Assembly (NCBI GenBank): GCA_036936605.1
Contig: JAUPFV010000001.1
Location: 346,901,081 to 346,965,080, forward strand
Direction: 5' to 3'
Origin: Limnanthes douglasii subsp. nivea
Taxonomy: Eukaryota; Streptophyta; Magnoliopsida; Brassicales; Limnanthaceae
DNA length: 64,000 nucleotides
The notes under the pieces were generated by a model. The model did not search any database and was not told the DNA's origin. It saw nothing but the letters and a program-made list of their open reading frames with translations. Within the stretch, counting starts at the first letter, position 1; every line of letters starts with the position of its first letter. Shown one piece after another: positions 9,831 to 23,284 of the stretch. Both the position numbers and the translations under genes were made by a program.

Positions 9831-11821
9831 AATTTGAGTTTCAATATTAAAGTAAGTAAATAAATAAATAAAATGTACTCAATTATTCAATAATTCCAAA
9901 GTTATTGAACATGTTTATGAAGAAAAGTCTTGTCAAAGAGAATGTCAATGATCGAAAGGATCGAACCATTGAGAATTTAAAAAATAAAAATATATATTAC
10001 TATTGTTCTTATTAGATTATACAACCCTTCATTACGCCATATTTTATAGGTTTTATAATGGATGAATAAAAAGATGAATGAAACTTAGTTTATAGGACAT
10101 GTGGTATTAATCTATTACACGTGATGTTATAAACATTATTAAATTACCCTCTAACCATTCAAGACATTTTAATCGTATCAAGTAATAAATAGGATCTTCT
10201 TGAATGACCTTCCAATCATACAACCTTAATATTTTCTTTAGTTACATAATATTTTTTTTGTAAATGATTAGGCTTCATCTTGATATATCCCTTTCTACCT
10301 TATTCTTCATCATCTTTCTTAGTCATCTTATTTACTAACTTTATTCTATCAAACTTTCTTACCTTCTCCGCATATTATCTTTACGTTGGCCCCTATTTTC
10401 TTTATCATATGAAGATGATATGAATATTATATGTGATCCATCATCGAGTTCTTAATGTCTTCTTTCTTTAGTTTATATTTAATTCGTTGTCAATTATATA
10501 TGGTATGTTATCATCTGCAACCTATCATTATTCACAACTCATATAAAACTCAATCATTATAAAAAGTCATTATTATTATCTTTGACTCGTCATCATTACT
10601 ATATCTTTACCTCGTATATAAAGGCATAAACCCTATGGGGATGTACCCTTATAAAATCTACACCTATTGTAAAGCTTATGTTTTTTACTCATTATTTAAC
10701 TTATTTATCTACTAGCCTCCATTTTTCATGATTTCTATTAAATTATATTTTGATAAAAAATCAATTTAAGATAGATAATTGATATAATTTATCTTTGAAA
10801 TGTTTTAGCTTCCTATGGAACTCTTTACCCTAGGTAACTTACAAATTGTTGATTTATATATGATCCAGCGGATCAAATGAATTCATTATATATATATATA
10901 TAAAGACATATTTAATTTGAGTAAATACTTTTCAAAATTTTATTCTTTCTTTCAAAAAGATTTGCTCTTTAATGTGTCGGAAGTTGATACAATTTTCTTT
11001 CTAAATCGTATACAGCACTTCGTCTAACATTTTACTAGCATAAAAAACTACCTTACTCATCTTTTAAGCACTTAATTTTATTATATAATATATTCATGAC
11101 ACGAGAGTAGAAGCATTCAATCCTTAAAGATCCTTTGTATGTAAACTTAAATAGTAAATCAAACAACTCGTCTGATCGTAACTTTGAGCTATCCTACTCT
11201 TCTCAAGACACTCCTATTATAAAATACATTATCCTCCCTAAACCAATCCATACAAAAAAATACATTGCTCTTGGTGTGCCAATGAAATCATGAAATATTC
11301 ACTATAAGATTCTATTCTTCAAACATTAAAACTAAATGTTGTTTCCTCATGCAACTAGCATGAAATTAATTTTCCCTCAAATATTCTTCTTAAAGATGTA
11401 GAAGAATAACCTGATATTCTTTAACATTTTTTAATGAAATAAACTAAATTATACTCATACATTGATGAGTCTGTAGAATACGAAGTACGATATAAGGGTG
11501 AATTCTTCATGTTCATATAAGGATGAATTCTTCGTAAAATTTGTGTTTTTTATATTTTTCTCAACTGGGGACTTAATTTCCACCTTCATCCCATGATAAC
11601 TTGTTTTTTGTAGTTCATAATAATTTTATCATGATAGCTGACTTCCAGTGGATGGAGAATATTGATCAGCATGATAGTTACTTCGAGTATTCTTAAAATA
11701 TCTATTACCATCCTTAAAAAGTTTATAAAACTCATGTTTATTATCTTGCGCTTGGAAGAATGCAACGTATTATTATACTATCGGACTTTGACCAGTTTTG
11801 GAAGACCAACTTCTTCAGTAT
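9831..11821. other. AT-rich intergenic DNA
   Basis: I see no gene. It holds a TAAA-type microsatellite (about 9853-9872), a TA run (about 10889-10902) and a small two-copy repeat around 11490-11540 (GGTGAATTCTTC / GGATGAATTCTTC). Open frames are short and low-complexity. Confidence 0.6.
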
Positions 11822-12590
11822 TGATGTGGATTATTTCTGGTGGAGGGTAATTTTGTAAAGTGTTTTGGAAATTTAATGTTTAAGGTGGAGCGTAGTGAGA
11901 TAATTAAGGTGTGTCCTTGTATTAAATTCTGATCACCCTCATTAATGAAAGTAGTTGGGGTATTTATACTTAATTAATGACCCATGGGCCTTTCAGGTCG
12001 GATTATGGAGTCGGGTAACACATTAGCCCAAGGTGTGAAATGACCAGCATCTAGCTTAGTCACTTTCCACTACATTTTTCATGTTCGGTTTCTCATGGTA
12101 GTGGTTTGGTCGAATTGCCCTTCGGATAGAAGTAAGGTGCAGTGTCCAAAATATCTGACTTTAAGTTGAAAGACGATGGATAATAACATGTAAGATATGT
12201 ATGTTATGTTTTATTTCTTCTTAATTGATATGTATATTTATGTACTTGTATTTAATTTTAATAATAATTTTATCTCTTTTTGTTTTCTTTTCAGCTTTTG
12301 TTATTATTACCAATAACGTTTTAAAGCTTATATTTGGTGGCCTTGCTCTGAAAATACTATTCAATGCTTCATTTTATATCTGGAAGGACAAATATTATCC
12401 GTTATTAAGAGTATAAACTTTTCTTTCACTTTTTTCACTTTTTTTTAGAATTAAAGAACTTAAAATGTTTACATAATAGAATATATTTGTTGCTGAAAAT
12501 GGAATTCTTGCTACCAAAGATGGCATAGGAACTTTATTTCTTGTTCGTGTCGAGTGTGACAATGAACTCAACATGGATTAATAATTTCAA
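11822..12590 (-). repeat. 3' LTR of E3 (left end)
   Basis: It begins TGATGTGGATTATTTCTGG and matches 21880 onward (TGGTGTGGATTATTTCTGA) through to CAATGAACTCAACAT. The right boundary is approximate. It contains a TTTTCTTTTCAG acceptor-like string near 12283-12294. Confidence 0.75.
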
Positions 12591-12923
12591 GAGTCGCCCT
12601 GATCGGAATTCGGTGGGACTGATTTTACCGTTAAGAATTTCAAGTCTTTTTTTCAACGTGGGACACGTGTCAGGCTTTGGTTCGACATCTCAGTCGTTTT
12701 TCTCCTAGATTCTCGTACCTACTAGGCTAGAAAGTTACTTAGGTAATAATCAATAAGATTAATAGCTCTTAATCATGGCTATGATCAGTTTATCTTCCCT
12801 AGGTAACCTTTTATGATTTTACAGTTATTTAACTCGATTCCACTGTTCCATTGTCTTCAAAAACACAAAAAAATTATAGAGAGAGAAAGCTTAGTACTCT
12901 TTTCAAATTGTAATAAGTAATTT

Positions 12924-15603
12924 ATGTTCACAGCCAGAAATGCACTAGTAAAAGGGGGTTGGTTAAATTTGTTTGAATTGGAGAGAGCAAGGAAAGTTGC
13001 AAGAGATGAAATAATATATGTTGGTCTTCTTGTCTCTCATGGTAAAGCACTCAATCAACTAAAAGCAAACACAGACCAAGGTTCATCGTTATCAAAGACA
13101 TCCAAGTTAAGAAATTATCTTTTTTCCCAACTCTTTCTCCTCTTCAATCGGGATCCTCTTTTCAAGAATCTCATAACTCTCTCCATAAAGAGAAGGCAGT
13201 TTCCAGTGTTAGGAAACCTTCGCCCTTTATTTCCATGCGTTCAGACGCTGAAAAATCTACTGAGAAGAACACCCATCGGCGAATAACTCGCCAATCTAAG
13301 GCTAAGTCCACTCCTATCTCTTCGAAACATACTAGTTTGGAGACAATAAAGCCTCTGGCAGAAACCAAACCATCTGAATAGCAGCCCCTGACAGAAACCA
13401 AGCCCTCCGAACAACAGTCCATCGTAATGGAAGAAAACACGGAGGATAGTATATAAGATACTCATTTCGAGGCGTCCGGACAGACTGAGGACATCACAGC
13501 AGATCGAAAGGGCAAAGTAAAGTTGGTCTGTCTAATCCGGATGTACTTCCGGAGTGTCTGGTAGGGAAGGTAGGGCCAAATTTCCTGAAAGTCAGCGTGA
13601 AGTACCTGATATCCCTCCAAAACATAGCTTACGTATACACCCATACTACTGAATTGGGTCGTATTCGTACGAAGTGGGGGTTCCCTGATTCTGTCAAGGT
13701 CAGAATCCCGATCACATCGGAAACTCTGATGGATTGCAAGTCTAACGAGCTAGTGGTCTACACAGAAGTGCTGAACTCGAGACTCCGGTTTCCTTTGGAT
13801 CCAGAGATAGTCAGGTACTTCCACCTGATTAAGCTGTGTCCGAGTCAGTTGAGCCCAAATGCGTGGTACACTCTGATGGCTGGCATAATGGCTTCCAGAC
13901 TGTCCAAGATCCTTCTACCAATGGATAAATTCGTTGTTGTGGCGAATTTGTGCAAGAACCATCACATTCTCTTCTACCACTACAATATGGGAAATGATGA
14001 TAAGGTAGTGAATGACCTACTGGACTCTGAAAAGCCATAGAGGACACAGTTCATGTTCATCAGCAGAGCCTGGGAGAACGGGAAAAAGATAAAAGTTGAC
14101 TCTAATCCGAGTCAATTGACTAGCCGCTGGAAGAGCATAACTAATTTTTATTAACATTTCCCTTAGTCTTTCAAATACTCTGTGGTTATTCCGGACTGAC
14201 TTGTGTCTCTTTTCAGTTTTTTCGAAGAAGTTCTCAGATAATGTAAAGGCAGGTCAAAATATTTGCGCCAAGTTAAACGCTTGGGCCTTGGAGAAATGGA
14301 GGAATGGTTTCCACAACTCCTTCACCTCGGGGAATTTCGTGAGGTCTCATCTGTAGAATACTACAAGGAGAAGAGACCTCACCGGGGAAGAACTGACCAC
14401 CCTTCCTCCTGTAGACGTTATCCTGTGGAGAACTGAGGCTAAGGTCGCCAATATTTACTTGCCTTCCAGGATTAAAGCCCCTAGACATCTCGACGAGATG
14501 AAGAACAAAAGAAAGAAGAAAACAACAACAGACCCACCTCAACCAACTATCGAAGGGACCGGTTCGGATAATTAAGGAGGGATTAATGTTGTTCTGCTAG
14601 ATGCAATTGAAGTTACTATCAAGGAGGCTAGTGGATTGGATAACCCATCAAAGATTACGAAGAAGGATAAGAAGCGCAAGGCAAGCAATGATGAAAAAGC
14701 TGCAAAGAATAAGAAAGTCACTCTCGGATCAGAGATAATTCTACGTTCTTCTGAAATTCCTCCTCCGGCTCCTGCTGATCCTACTTTGCAACAAGAAATT
14801 TCACCCAACCTTTATTCCGAACAGGGCACTACTGATGGAGAGTTAAATCTTGATGATTTTCAGAACATTAACATATATTTCAATGAACTAGACAATGATT
14901 ACTTTGCAGGGCCTTACCGTCCTGCCAACTCGTCCAACGCTGTGACCCATAACGGGGAGACTTATGTGATATCAAGCCAGCAAGACACCCTGAGTCATGC
15001 CCTTCTAGGTTACATCTGTTTGGTAACTAACCTGGAAAGACAAGCGATGGAACAAACAAACACTATCAATTCCCTAACCACAACAAGCGAAGACTTGACG
15101 AATAACCTCTCTACCGCTCAGCAAAGCATAAAGTCTTTGAAGAAGGAAAAAAGGATTTAGCTTCCAAACTACTTAAGTCAGAAGATACTTAAAGGGATTT
15201 GTAGACCAGGTATTCTGGACTAGAAACTTATTTATCCGATGAGATCAAAGTTTTGAAGGGGAAATTAGAAGCTAGAGATAAAACCATCAAGAATCTATCT
15301 GAGGACAAGGCCAGCTTGGAGGATCTTGTTAAGAAGAAAATAAAGGAGAATAAAACTCTAGTAAAAAAACAAGCTAAAGAGATAGTTGGTGGAATAGAGA
15401 AGTATGCCTCTGGAGTGGTATACACATTGAAGAAAAGAGATGATGGCATGAAATCTGATATGGTCTTACTGTTTTATGAGACCTTTCCTAAAAGGACTCT
15501 TGGTCCTTTGTGGAAATTTGTGGAATACGATGACCTCCCTTTTCATACAATGGTTGATCGTGACAAGCACAACTATTCAAGTGGGGAAGATTCTGAGGAC
15601 TAA
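12924..15603 (+). pseudogene. Antisense ORF of E3, decayed
   Basis: It starts MFTARNALVKGGWLNLFELE. The Transposase_28-like core is open at 13597-14040 (RFPLDPEIVRYFHLIKLCPS, then PNAWYTLM). The E2 intron position is preserved at about 14130-14215: the acceptor TGTCTCTTTTCAG is intact and the donor is lost. Downstream, a frame with KAGQNICAKLNAWALEKW matches E2 exon 2. An acidic and coiled-coil C-terminal part follows (open 14636-15160 and 15253-15603), ending with the conserved KSDMVLLF...DDLP motif. Multiple stops and frameshifts. Conservation of the whole plan in an old copy argues the ORF belongs to the family. Confidence 0.82.
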
Positions 15604-15726
15604 GAAGGAGTTGGTGAGAGTTCAAGTGTTAAACTCAACAGTCCAAAAAACGATGGTGGTGAAGAAAAAACCGAAGGGAACAAGCCTTAAGGTTGTATTG
15701 TTATGCTGTGTATTTTTTATTGAAAA

Positions 15727-15748
15727 ACTAAAGTCCTTGGATGGCCAA
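15727..15748. terminator. Conserved hairpin at the convergent 3' ends (E3)
   Basis: AAAGTCCTTGG...CCAAGGC matches the E2 and E1 hairpins in sequence and position. A second, mutated copy follows near 15789-15812. Confidence 0.4.
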
Positions 15749-16217
15749 GGCATTTTGTTGCATTGTTTGTTTAATTTCTGTTCTTTAAAACTTAAAGTTC
15801 TTGAATGATGAAGGCATCTGCGAATCATGGATCGGTTTTAGTCCGATTAGACTCTAATATCATATTTTCCTTCATCTGAATTTTGTTTAACTCTTCATGG
15901 ACAATGTTTAGATAGCCTTCAATATATCAGAGGTGTTAAGTACGGGTATTAAATAACCTCAATCGCATGTGTTTAATAAACGTGACCAAGTATTTAATAT
16001 ATCTGATCAACTCAAAGATATTCGAGAGCCGGGGTGTTTAATAAGTATTTAATATCCGACCACCTTACACAATGGCTAAGTTAAAAACAAAGTTGCACCA
16101 GACTTTTGAAGAAGGCATAAGATATTATTGAAAAACTCGGACACCTCGTTAAAACCTCCCCGCGCCACCAGGGTAGGAAAGAGTATGTCCCCTAATATTT
16201 ATATTGATACTTAAAAA

Positions 16218-19200
16218 TTAAATATTTACAGGAGAGTTATATTCTAAGTATAACCTGAGATGTTCAACGTTCTGTGGGTACTTTAGCGCTCTCCCTTCCT
16301 TGTTTTGGAGCTTGTATGTTCGTGGTTTAAATTTCCCACACACCATATAAGGGCCTTCCCAATTCAAAGCCATGTTACCAAACTTTTTTTCCTTGGTGTG
16401 TAAAAACACTTTTCTTAAGACTTTATCCCCCAACTGGAAATCTCTTCTTTTAACTTTGGAGTTAAATCTTCTCCTCATCAAACCCTGGTAAGGCGACGTC
16501 CTCAAATGCACTTTAACTTTTCTTTCTTCAATCAAATCCAACTAATTCCTGACTGCTATATCATTAGTCTGTTTGGAATAGTTTTGGACTTTGTGAGATG
16601 GTAAACTAGCTTTTATAGGAGTGATTGTATCCATCTTATACACAAGGTCAAAAAGAGATTCTTGTGTAGCAGCCTCAGGTGTAGTTCGGTAAGCCCGCAA
16701 TACTTCTTGTAAATAACTTGACCACTTTCCTGCAACTCCCTCCAGATTCTTCTTCAACTCGAACAAGATTTTCCGATTTGCAACTTCAGCTTACCCATTG
16801 GCTTGATTGTGGAAAAGGAGAAGGAAAACAATGTAGAATTCCTCTGGAGGTGTAGAATATTTCCATGTCTTTATTATCAAACTGAGGCCCATTCTCTGTG
16901 GTAATCTTTCGGGAAACCCCAAATCTGCAACATATGTTAGATAAAACAAATTTAATAATTGCCTTACAATTGGTTCCAGCTAAAGGAGTTGACTCTATCC
17001 ACTTAGAGAAGTAGTCAATATCAACTATGATTGTTCTACATCCACCAGATGCCATGGGAAGAGGCCCAACTAGATCCAACCCGCTTCTGTCGAAGGGTAT
17101 CGGTTCAGATATGGATTCCATAGGAACTGCTAGCACATGAATTTTATTTCCATATCTTTGGCAAGGATCACACTTATTTACCATATCATTAGCATCTGCC
17201 ATTATGGTTGGCCATTAGTACTGTGCTAATAAAACTCTCATGGTTATGGCCTTATAGCCACAATGTGCAGAACCTTCTCCACCATGTAGTTCAGATAACA
17301 CAACTTGGGATTCTTCAAATCCTAAGAAATTTAAGAGAGGTCTGCTCCATCATATAGTTCAGATAACACAACTTGGGATTCTTCAAATCCTAAGCAATAC
17401 AAGAGAGGTATGCTGAAGGATTTCTTGTAAAGAACTCCTTTTAATACCAAGAAACCATGTGCCTTATACTTGAATATCATACCTCCAGTCTTTGGGTTGA
17501 ATGGTTATTATGCTCATACTTTCTTCATCCTCTTTACCTTTTTCTTCGCCTGTTTGTATTGACAGGCATTCTTGCATCAGAATCCAAGGGTAAGATTTAG
17601 AATAAGCTATGGTTGCCAAAGAGTTTGTCATAGTATGCTCTGATCTAGGGATGTGTTCATAGTAGATACTCTCAAATCTTGCAGCAACTTCTCTCAACAT
17701 TAGCAAGTATTTAATCCATTGTTATTTATTTGCTTCATATTTCCCTTGAGCATGATGAATCAATAATTGGGAATCTTTCATTAATCGGACTCTTTTGGCC
17801 GCATATGAGGGCTGCCTTAAAACCAGCTATAGCTGCTTCATATTCAGATTCATTGTTAGCAGCTCTGAAACCAAAACATATAGCCTGCTACATGGCATCA
17901 CCATAGGGAGAATTTAAACAAATTCCAGCCCCACATCCTATAGTACTAGATCCACCATTAGTTCGGACTACCCATTATTTCTTAAACTAGTTTTCTAGCA
18001 TATGTCCGGAGGATCTATCAACATGAAATATTATCAAGAAATCGGCCACTGACTGGGCTTTAATCGTTGTTCGGGGTGCAAAATTAATATCATAATCACC
18101 CAACTCAACCGAGTACTTGGTCATTCTGCTTGACACATCAGCTTTCTGAAAAGCACTCTTCAAGGCAAAAGATGTTCGAACAAAAATAGAATGAGCTTGG
18201 AAGTATGGTCTCATCTTTCTTGCTGCAATTACCAAGGCCAATTCTAGTTTTTCCAATTTCAAATATCTTCTTTCAGCATCTAACATATTTTTGCTAATGT
18301 AATACACCGGACGAGAGTAATTGTCAACCTATCTTACTAGCACAGCACTTACTGCATACTCTGATACAACTAGATATACGTACAGCTTTTCCCCCTGAAT
18401 AAGGTGAAGACAAATACTTCTTGATTTCAATAAATGCTTGATCACACTGGGGAGACCAATTAAAAGTCCTTGGCATTTCTTAATACCTAGAAAAATAGAA
18501 CACATTTGTCTGATGATCTTGAAATAAACCTGTTCAAAGCAGCCAATCTTCCAGTCAGCCTTTGAACTTCTTTAGTGCTCTGAGGAGGGTCCATAGCTAA
18601 TAGAGCATTGAGTTGATCCGGATCAGGTTGAGTTCCTTTTTTACTTATTATATAACCCAAGAAATTTCCAGATCGGACTCCAAAAACACAATTTTCAGGA
18701 TTTAGCTTCAAGTTCACAGCCTCTAAGTTAGAAAACATTTCTTGAAGGTCAGATATATGTGCATCTTCCTCCAATATCTTTACCATCATCATCTATATAA
18801 AATTCCATGTTTCTTTCAGTCTGATTAGCAAAGGCTTTATTTACTAACCTTTGATAAGTGGCCCCAGCATTTTCAATTCGAACAACATCAATTTATAACA
18901 ATGAAGTCCCCGATCTGTAATAAAAGTGGTATGATCTTGATCCATCAGATCTACCTGTATATGGTTGTACCCCAAAAATGCATCCATGAAGGATAAAAAT
19001 TTAGTCCCAGAAGTAGAATCCACCAACTGATCTATCCGAGGAACGAGATAAAGATCATTGGGGCGCGCCCTATTAAGATCATTAAAGTCAATGCACATGT
19101 GCTATTTTCCATTCTTTTTCTTGACCAGGACAGTTCAACTTCTTGAACTATCACATCTACCTTTTATTTAGAGAAAGACCTCCTCTTTTGTACAGCCGGC

Positions 19201-19469
19201 ACAACATCAGTTCGTACAGATAACTTGTGACAAATTATACTAGCTGGCACTCCGGTAACATCGTCATTGAACAAAGAAAATACATGTTGATTATTTATGA
19301 GAAAAGACAACAGTCTGTGTTTCAAACTTGGTGCCAACTTGATACCGATTTGAGTATTATTTCCCTCAACTATGGAATGGGTTTCAACCTCCTCTACGGG
19401 TATCATGACACTGGGAGCCTCCCTAGGATCATCATTTTCATTCTCATCGGTGGAAGGCTCCAGTAGCTG
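16218..19469 (-). pseudogene. pol: Pol of E3, decayed
   Basis: Fragments run in order on the minus strand. RT starts near 19406 with the core at 19098-18844 (LSFMDAFLGYNHIQ); the segment at 18792-18487 covers the region after the YxDD motif, and RNase H is at 18307-17987. Second RNase H remnants lie around 17950-17600. Integrase is at 17202-16786 (CDPCQRY, GLDLVGPL, TENGPQF) and 16766-16218. Stops and frameshifts separate them. A local duplication of about 70 bp lies at 17290-17410. The gag stop is UAG followed by CAGCTA, an exact CARYYA context. Confidence 0.87.
17285..17412. repeat. ~70-bp tandem duplication inside E3 pol
   Basis: The phrase TAGTTCAGATAACACAACTT with GGGATTCTTCAAATCCTAAG occurs at about 17287 and again at about 17359. 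It is a private duplication in the integrase-proximal region, absent from E1 and E2. Confidence 0.7.
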
Positions 19470-21808
19470 CTAATATTTGTTAATCTTGACTACCTCTATA
19501 GACTTAGAGGAAAGGTTTGTTGCATGACATTCCCTGAATACCTTCTGACTGCTCTGGACAACACCTACTTGTCCCTGGACAGCATATTTCAAATGCTGGT
19601 GGACCGTAGAGGCCACAGTATGCATTCTGGAGAGCCAAGACCTCCCAAATATCTTATTGTAAGATGTTGGACAATCCACCACAACAAACAGTACTCTTGC
19701 CATTTTTTAAAGGGTCATTTTCCCATCAACACCTCTTCTTTGAATTCCTCAATCACATCTGCAGAAATCCATGTGAAGTCCGCGATGGTTATGTTTGAAC
19801 GTTGTATAACGAAGTGTTTCTCATCTGTTTATAGGAGCTTAAAACAGGATGTTTTCCGAACTGCCTGTGTCAATTTGAATCCAGCGTATATCATTTCCCC
19901 CTATTGATGCCCCTATTACCACAGCGTCTTAATGGGCCCTGCAATATCTTTTAGGTCATCCTCATCGAACACTATAAAAGGAGATGGGGTTTGATACAAG
20001 TGTGTGGACATTTTTCCATCCAACTAGGTTGCCAAACTGTGGACATGCCTCTTCCTTGATGAACTAGAAGGTGCACTCACAGTGTCCCTCCCCCCTCCCC
20101 AAAGATGGTTAGAGATTCAAATTTATTTAATCAAACCGGAGACAGATTTAGTATTGTCTGTTAATACCCCTACCCGATTTCGACTTGGATCCGAATTAAG
20201 GTACTCAGAGTCTATATCAAACCTTTCAGTTATCACCATAGCATCTTTCTGTGTAGATGTTCCAAGATTTCTTGAAGGAGCAGTTCGGGGAGTATTAGCA
20301 TTGGCTTGTGCATTATCTGGTCTGCTCCCCCCTTGCTTTTTAACATAGGCCCCCAACTTTCCCCTTTTAATGAGGTTCTGGACCTCCTGCTTCAAGGCTA
20401 TACAATCATGGGTATCATGCCTTATGTCATTATGGTATTTGCAAAAACGGGTACTCCGGTTTTCTCTAGGGGACTACAACGCTACTCGCTTTCTAAAGTG
20501 CATTTCGTTCTTAGTTTTATCATAGATTGTAGCCATACTTTCCCCCAATTTAGCAAACCACTCAGGTTGAACCCATGGTCCCCTCTTGTTCATGACTTGT
20601 TGGTTCTGATTTTTGCTAAATTGATTCTGCCTTGATCGATTGGACCCTTGTCCGGTCTCCTTTGACCTGTACCCGGACTGATTAGCAGCCTGAGGTGTTG
20701 ATGTTGCAGTAGTGGACCTTATCTGACGAGGCACCCTGGTCTTTTTAGTTTCCTCCATATTGATTTGTTTTCCCACCTGATTCAATAATCCTCCAAAAGT
20801 CATGACTTTCTTCCGGGTGACTGAATCAGCCAAGTTGGTCGGATTTAACCCTTGTCTAAGGGAAGCAATTGCAACTTGTTCAAAGCAATCTGCTAGCCCA
20901 TTTTTTTTGTTCACAAATCTGCTAATGTACTCCTTTAGAGACTTATTTGGCTCCTGAGCACAATGGATAATGATATCCCCATTACCCTTAAGCTCTTTGC
21001 TTCTAAAGGCAACCCAAAATATATCAAAAAAATTAATAGATCCCTGAGGGAGACTATTATACCACTTGAGGGCACTTCCTATGAAAGTTTCGGAGAAGGC
21101 CCTGCACAGCCATCTATCATCATCATCGAAGTTCATTATAAAGTTCTTAAACTGCTCCAGATGGTTGTTCGGATCTTTGCTTCCATCATATTTCTCTATC
21201 TTAGAGCTATCAAACCTCTTGGGAAGGTGTCTGGAGAGTATTTTCGCAGATAAATACGATTTTCTCAAGTTTCTGTTGCGGCTAAAAATAATATCTTTGT
21301 TTGGTGTAGGAAAAATACATGGTTTGGATTGAAAAGCAAAAGGATCAATCAGCAAATGGTCAATGTGTTGATCAGTCGAACCCTTTCTCTTCCCATGGTG
21401 CTTCTTAAGCCTGTCATGCCTATCCTTTTTTCTTGAATGCTTTATAGTTAACCTTATTTTCTTTTTTGACCATCCTTCATCACTGCTTAAGGATACTGAT
21501 TCTTCAAGTTCTACCTCATTAGATGAGCTGCTAGAGGACTCAGATGTAAAACTCTCCACATGTTTAGATCGGTGTATTTTCTTTGAGCTGAGACGGGTCT
21601 TTAGCGACTGCTCGTTCTCTCCAGGATTGCCAGTGTGGTGAAGTACCGACGCACCAGATTTCTCTTTAACTCCTTTTTCAGCTTGTTTCATCGCGCTCAA
21701 CGCCTCTATCTCAGCCCTTAACTGATCGCGCTGCTCGATAGTGTATTCAATATTTTCCTTTGCAACTTCCACCTCAAGAGGTGGAACATTCTGCGCATTA
21801 GGATCCAT
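19470..21808 (-). pseudogene. gag-pro: Gag-protease of E3, decayed
   Basis: 444 codons are open from the ATG at 21808 to 20474 (MDPNAQNVPPLEVEVAKEN start; capsid region KRFDSSKIEKYDGSKDPNNH). The zinc-knuckle region is broken at about 20470-20400, the next segment is 20395-20123, and the protease C-terminal part is 19703-19470. In E1 and E2 the same protein is 780 codons. Frameshifts and stops make it non-functional. Confidence 0.87.
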
Positions 21809-21879
21809 CTGAACTACTTTTTATGCTGGTTTTGAATATAAAATTCAGGCACCATCGTATCCTACTATGGTCGCCAATT

Positions 21880-22815
21880 TGGTGTGGATTATTTCTGATG
21901 GAGGGTAATTTTGTAAAGTGTTTTGGAAATTTAATGTTTAAGTTGGAGCGTAGTGAGATAATTAAGGTGTGTGCTTGTATTAAATTCTGATCACCCTCAT
22001 TAATGAAAGTATTGGGGGTATTTATACTTAATTAATGACCCATGGGCCTTTCGAGTCGGATTGTAGAGTCGATTCAAGTTTAAGAACCCATTAGCCCAAG
22101 GGTGTGAAATGACCAGTATCTAGCGTAGTCATTTTCCACTACATTTGTCATGTTCCCTTTCTCATGGTAGTGGTTTGGTGCGAATTTCCCTCGGATAAAA
22201 ACAAAGTGTAGTGTCCAAAATATCAGACTTTATCAAGTATTAGTGGCTATTGGAAATTTACCTCGTCTAAAATCTTTGCTCAAGTTGAAAGACGATGGAT
22301 AATAACATGTAAGATACTTACATGTTATGTTTCTTCTTAATTGATATGTTTATATACTTGTATTTAATTTTAATAATATTTTTATCTCTTTTTGTTTTCT
22401 TTTCAGCTTTTGCTATTATTAGCTATAAATTTTTACAACTTATATATGGTGGCCTTGATACGTTTATATAATTGTATTTAATTTTAATAATATTTTTATC
22501 TCTTTTTGTTTTCTTTTCAGCTTTTGCTATTATTACCTATCAATTTTTACAATTTATATGTGGTGGCCTTGCTTTCAAAATACTATTCAATATTTCTTTT
22601 TATATCTAAAGGACAAATATTATCCTTTATTAAGAATATAAACTTATTTTTCAATTTTTTTAGTTTTTCATTACTCAAAATGTTTACATAATAGAATATA
22701 TTTGTTGTTAAAAATGGCATTTTTGCTACCAAAAATGCCATGGGAATTTTGTTTCTTATTCGTGTAGAATGTGACAATGAACTCAACATTGATTAAACAC
22801 TTGTAAGAAGTGCCG
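21880..22815 (-). repeat. 5' LTR of E3 (right end), with internal duplication
   Basis: It starts TGGTGTGGATTATTTCTGA directly beyond the primer-binding site (TGGCGACCATAGTAGGA on the minus strand, about 21861-21877). Relative to the left LTR it contains an extra copy of a ~120-bp block (about 22343-22457 and 22463-22578), each with TTTTGTTTTCTTTTCAGC. The outer end is approximate. Confidence 0.72.
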
Positions 22816-23284
22816 CGTTTATGATAATTATGAATTCTCGTCCAGAAAAGAAAAAGAAGCAATCTCTAAAAGAAAGAAATCTACACCTACTATCAAAGAT
22901 TCTTACTAGGAAGATAGATTCTTACTAGGAAGATAAAATAGGTATCCCTCCTTTTACTACTATTGTATTTGTTGTAATTTAGAAGAATTACCCGATAATT
23001 TATTCTTTAAAAAATAAAACTCTTACCAAAAGTCAAGAAAAAGCAATTTCTCGACATTGCCATCCAAGGCAATAATCCATTTTTCTGGATCCAAAACTTT
23101 TACTATACTGTAATTTACTTTTACTATACTACAATTTATCCTTATGCCCAGATGGGTCCTACAACCCTCTATAAACAATTGTCAAGGTCTTAAAAAGGAA
23201 AATACATGTTGAGGTATTATTCTATTACTTCTTGTACTCATATACCTTATCTCTGGCATAGTTAAATATTATGTTAGAGTTATT
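22816..23284. other. Gene-free stretch
   Basis: No gene is seen. A short tandem duplication (GATTCTTACTAGGAAGATA, twice, about 22898-22937) and an LTR-like AT-rich tract lie here. The last ten bases are the left target duplication of the next element. Confidence 0.5.

Larger units (their letters stand above)
11822..22815 (-). mobile_element. Older Tat/Retand-type LTR retrotransposon (E3)
   Basis: Minus-strand element with related sequences at both ends (11822-~12590 and 21880-~22815), gag-pol on the minus strand (21808 to 16218) and the antisense ORF on the plus strand (12924 to about 15603). Layout and proteins match E1 and E2, but many stops and frameshifts are present and the LTRs differ by substitutions and indels. 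I could not find a convincing target-site duplication, and the outer ends of the LTRs near 12590 and 22800 are approximate. Confidence 0.88.

Noticed and set aside
11630..11700. Gag-like phrase ADFQWMENIDQHDSYF
   Set aside because: Too short and isolated to assign to a retroelement.
12225..12416. Hydrophobic 63-codon plus-strand ORF resembling a small membrane protein
   Set aside because: It lies inside the E3 LTR, is AT-rich and is not conserved in the other LTR.
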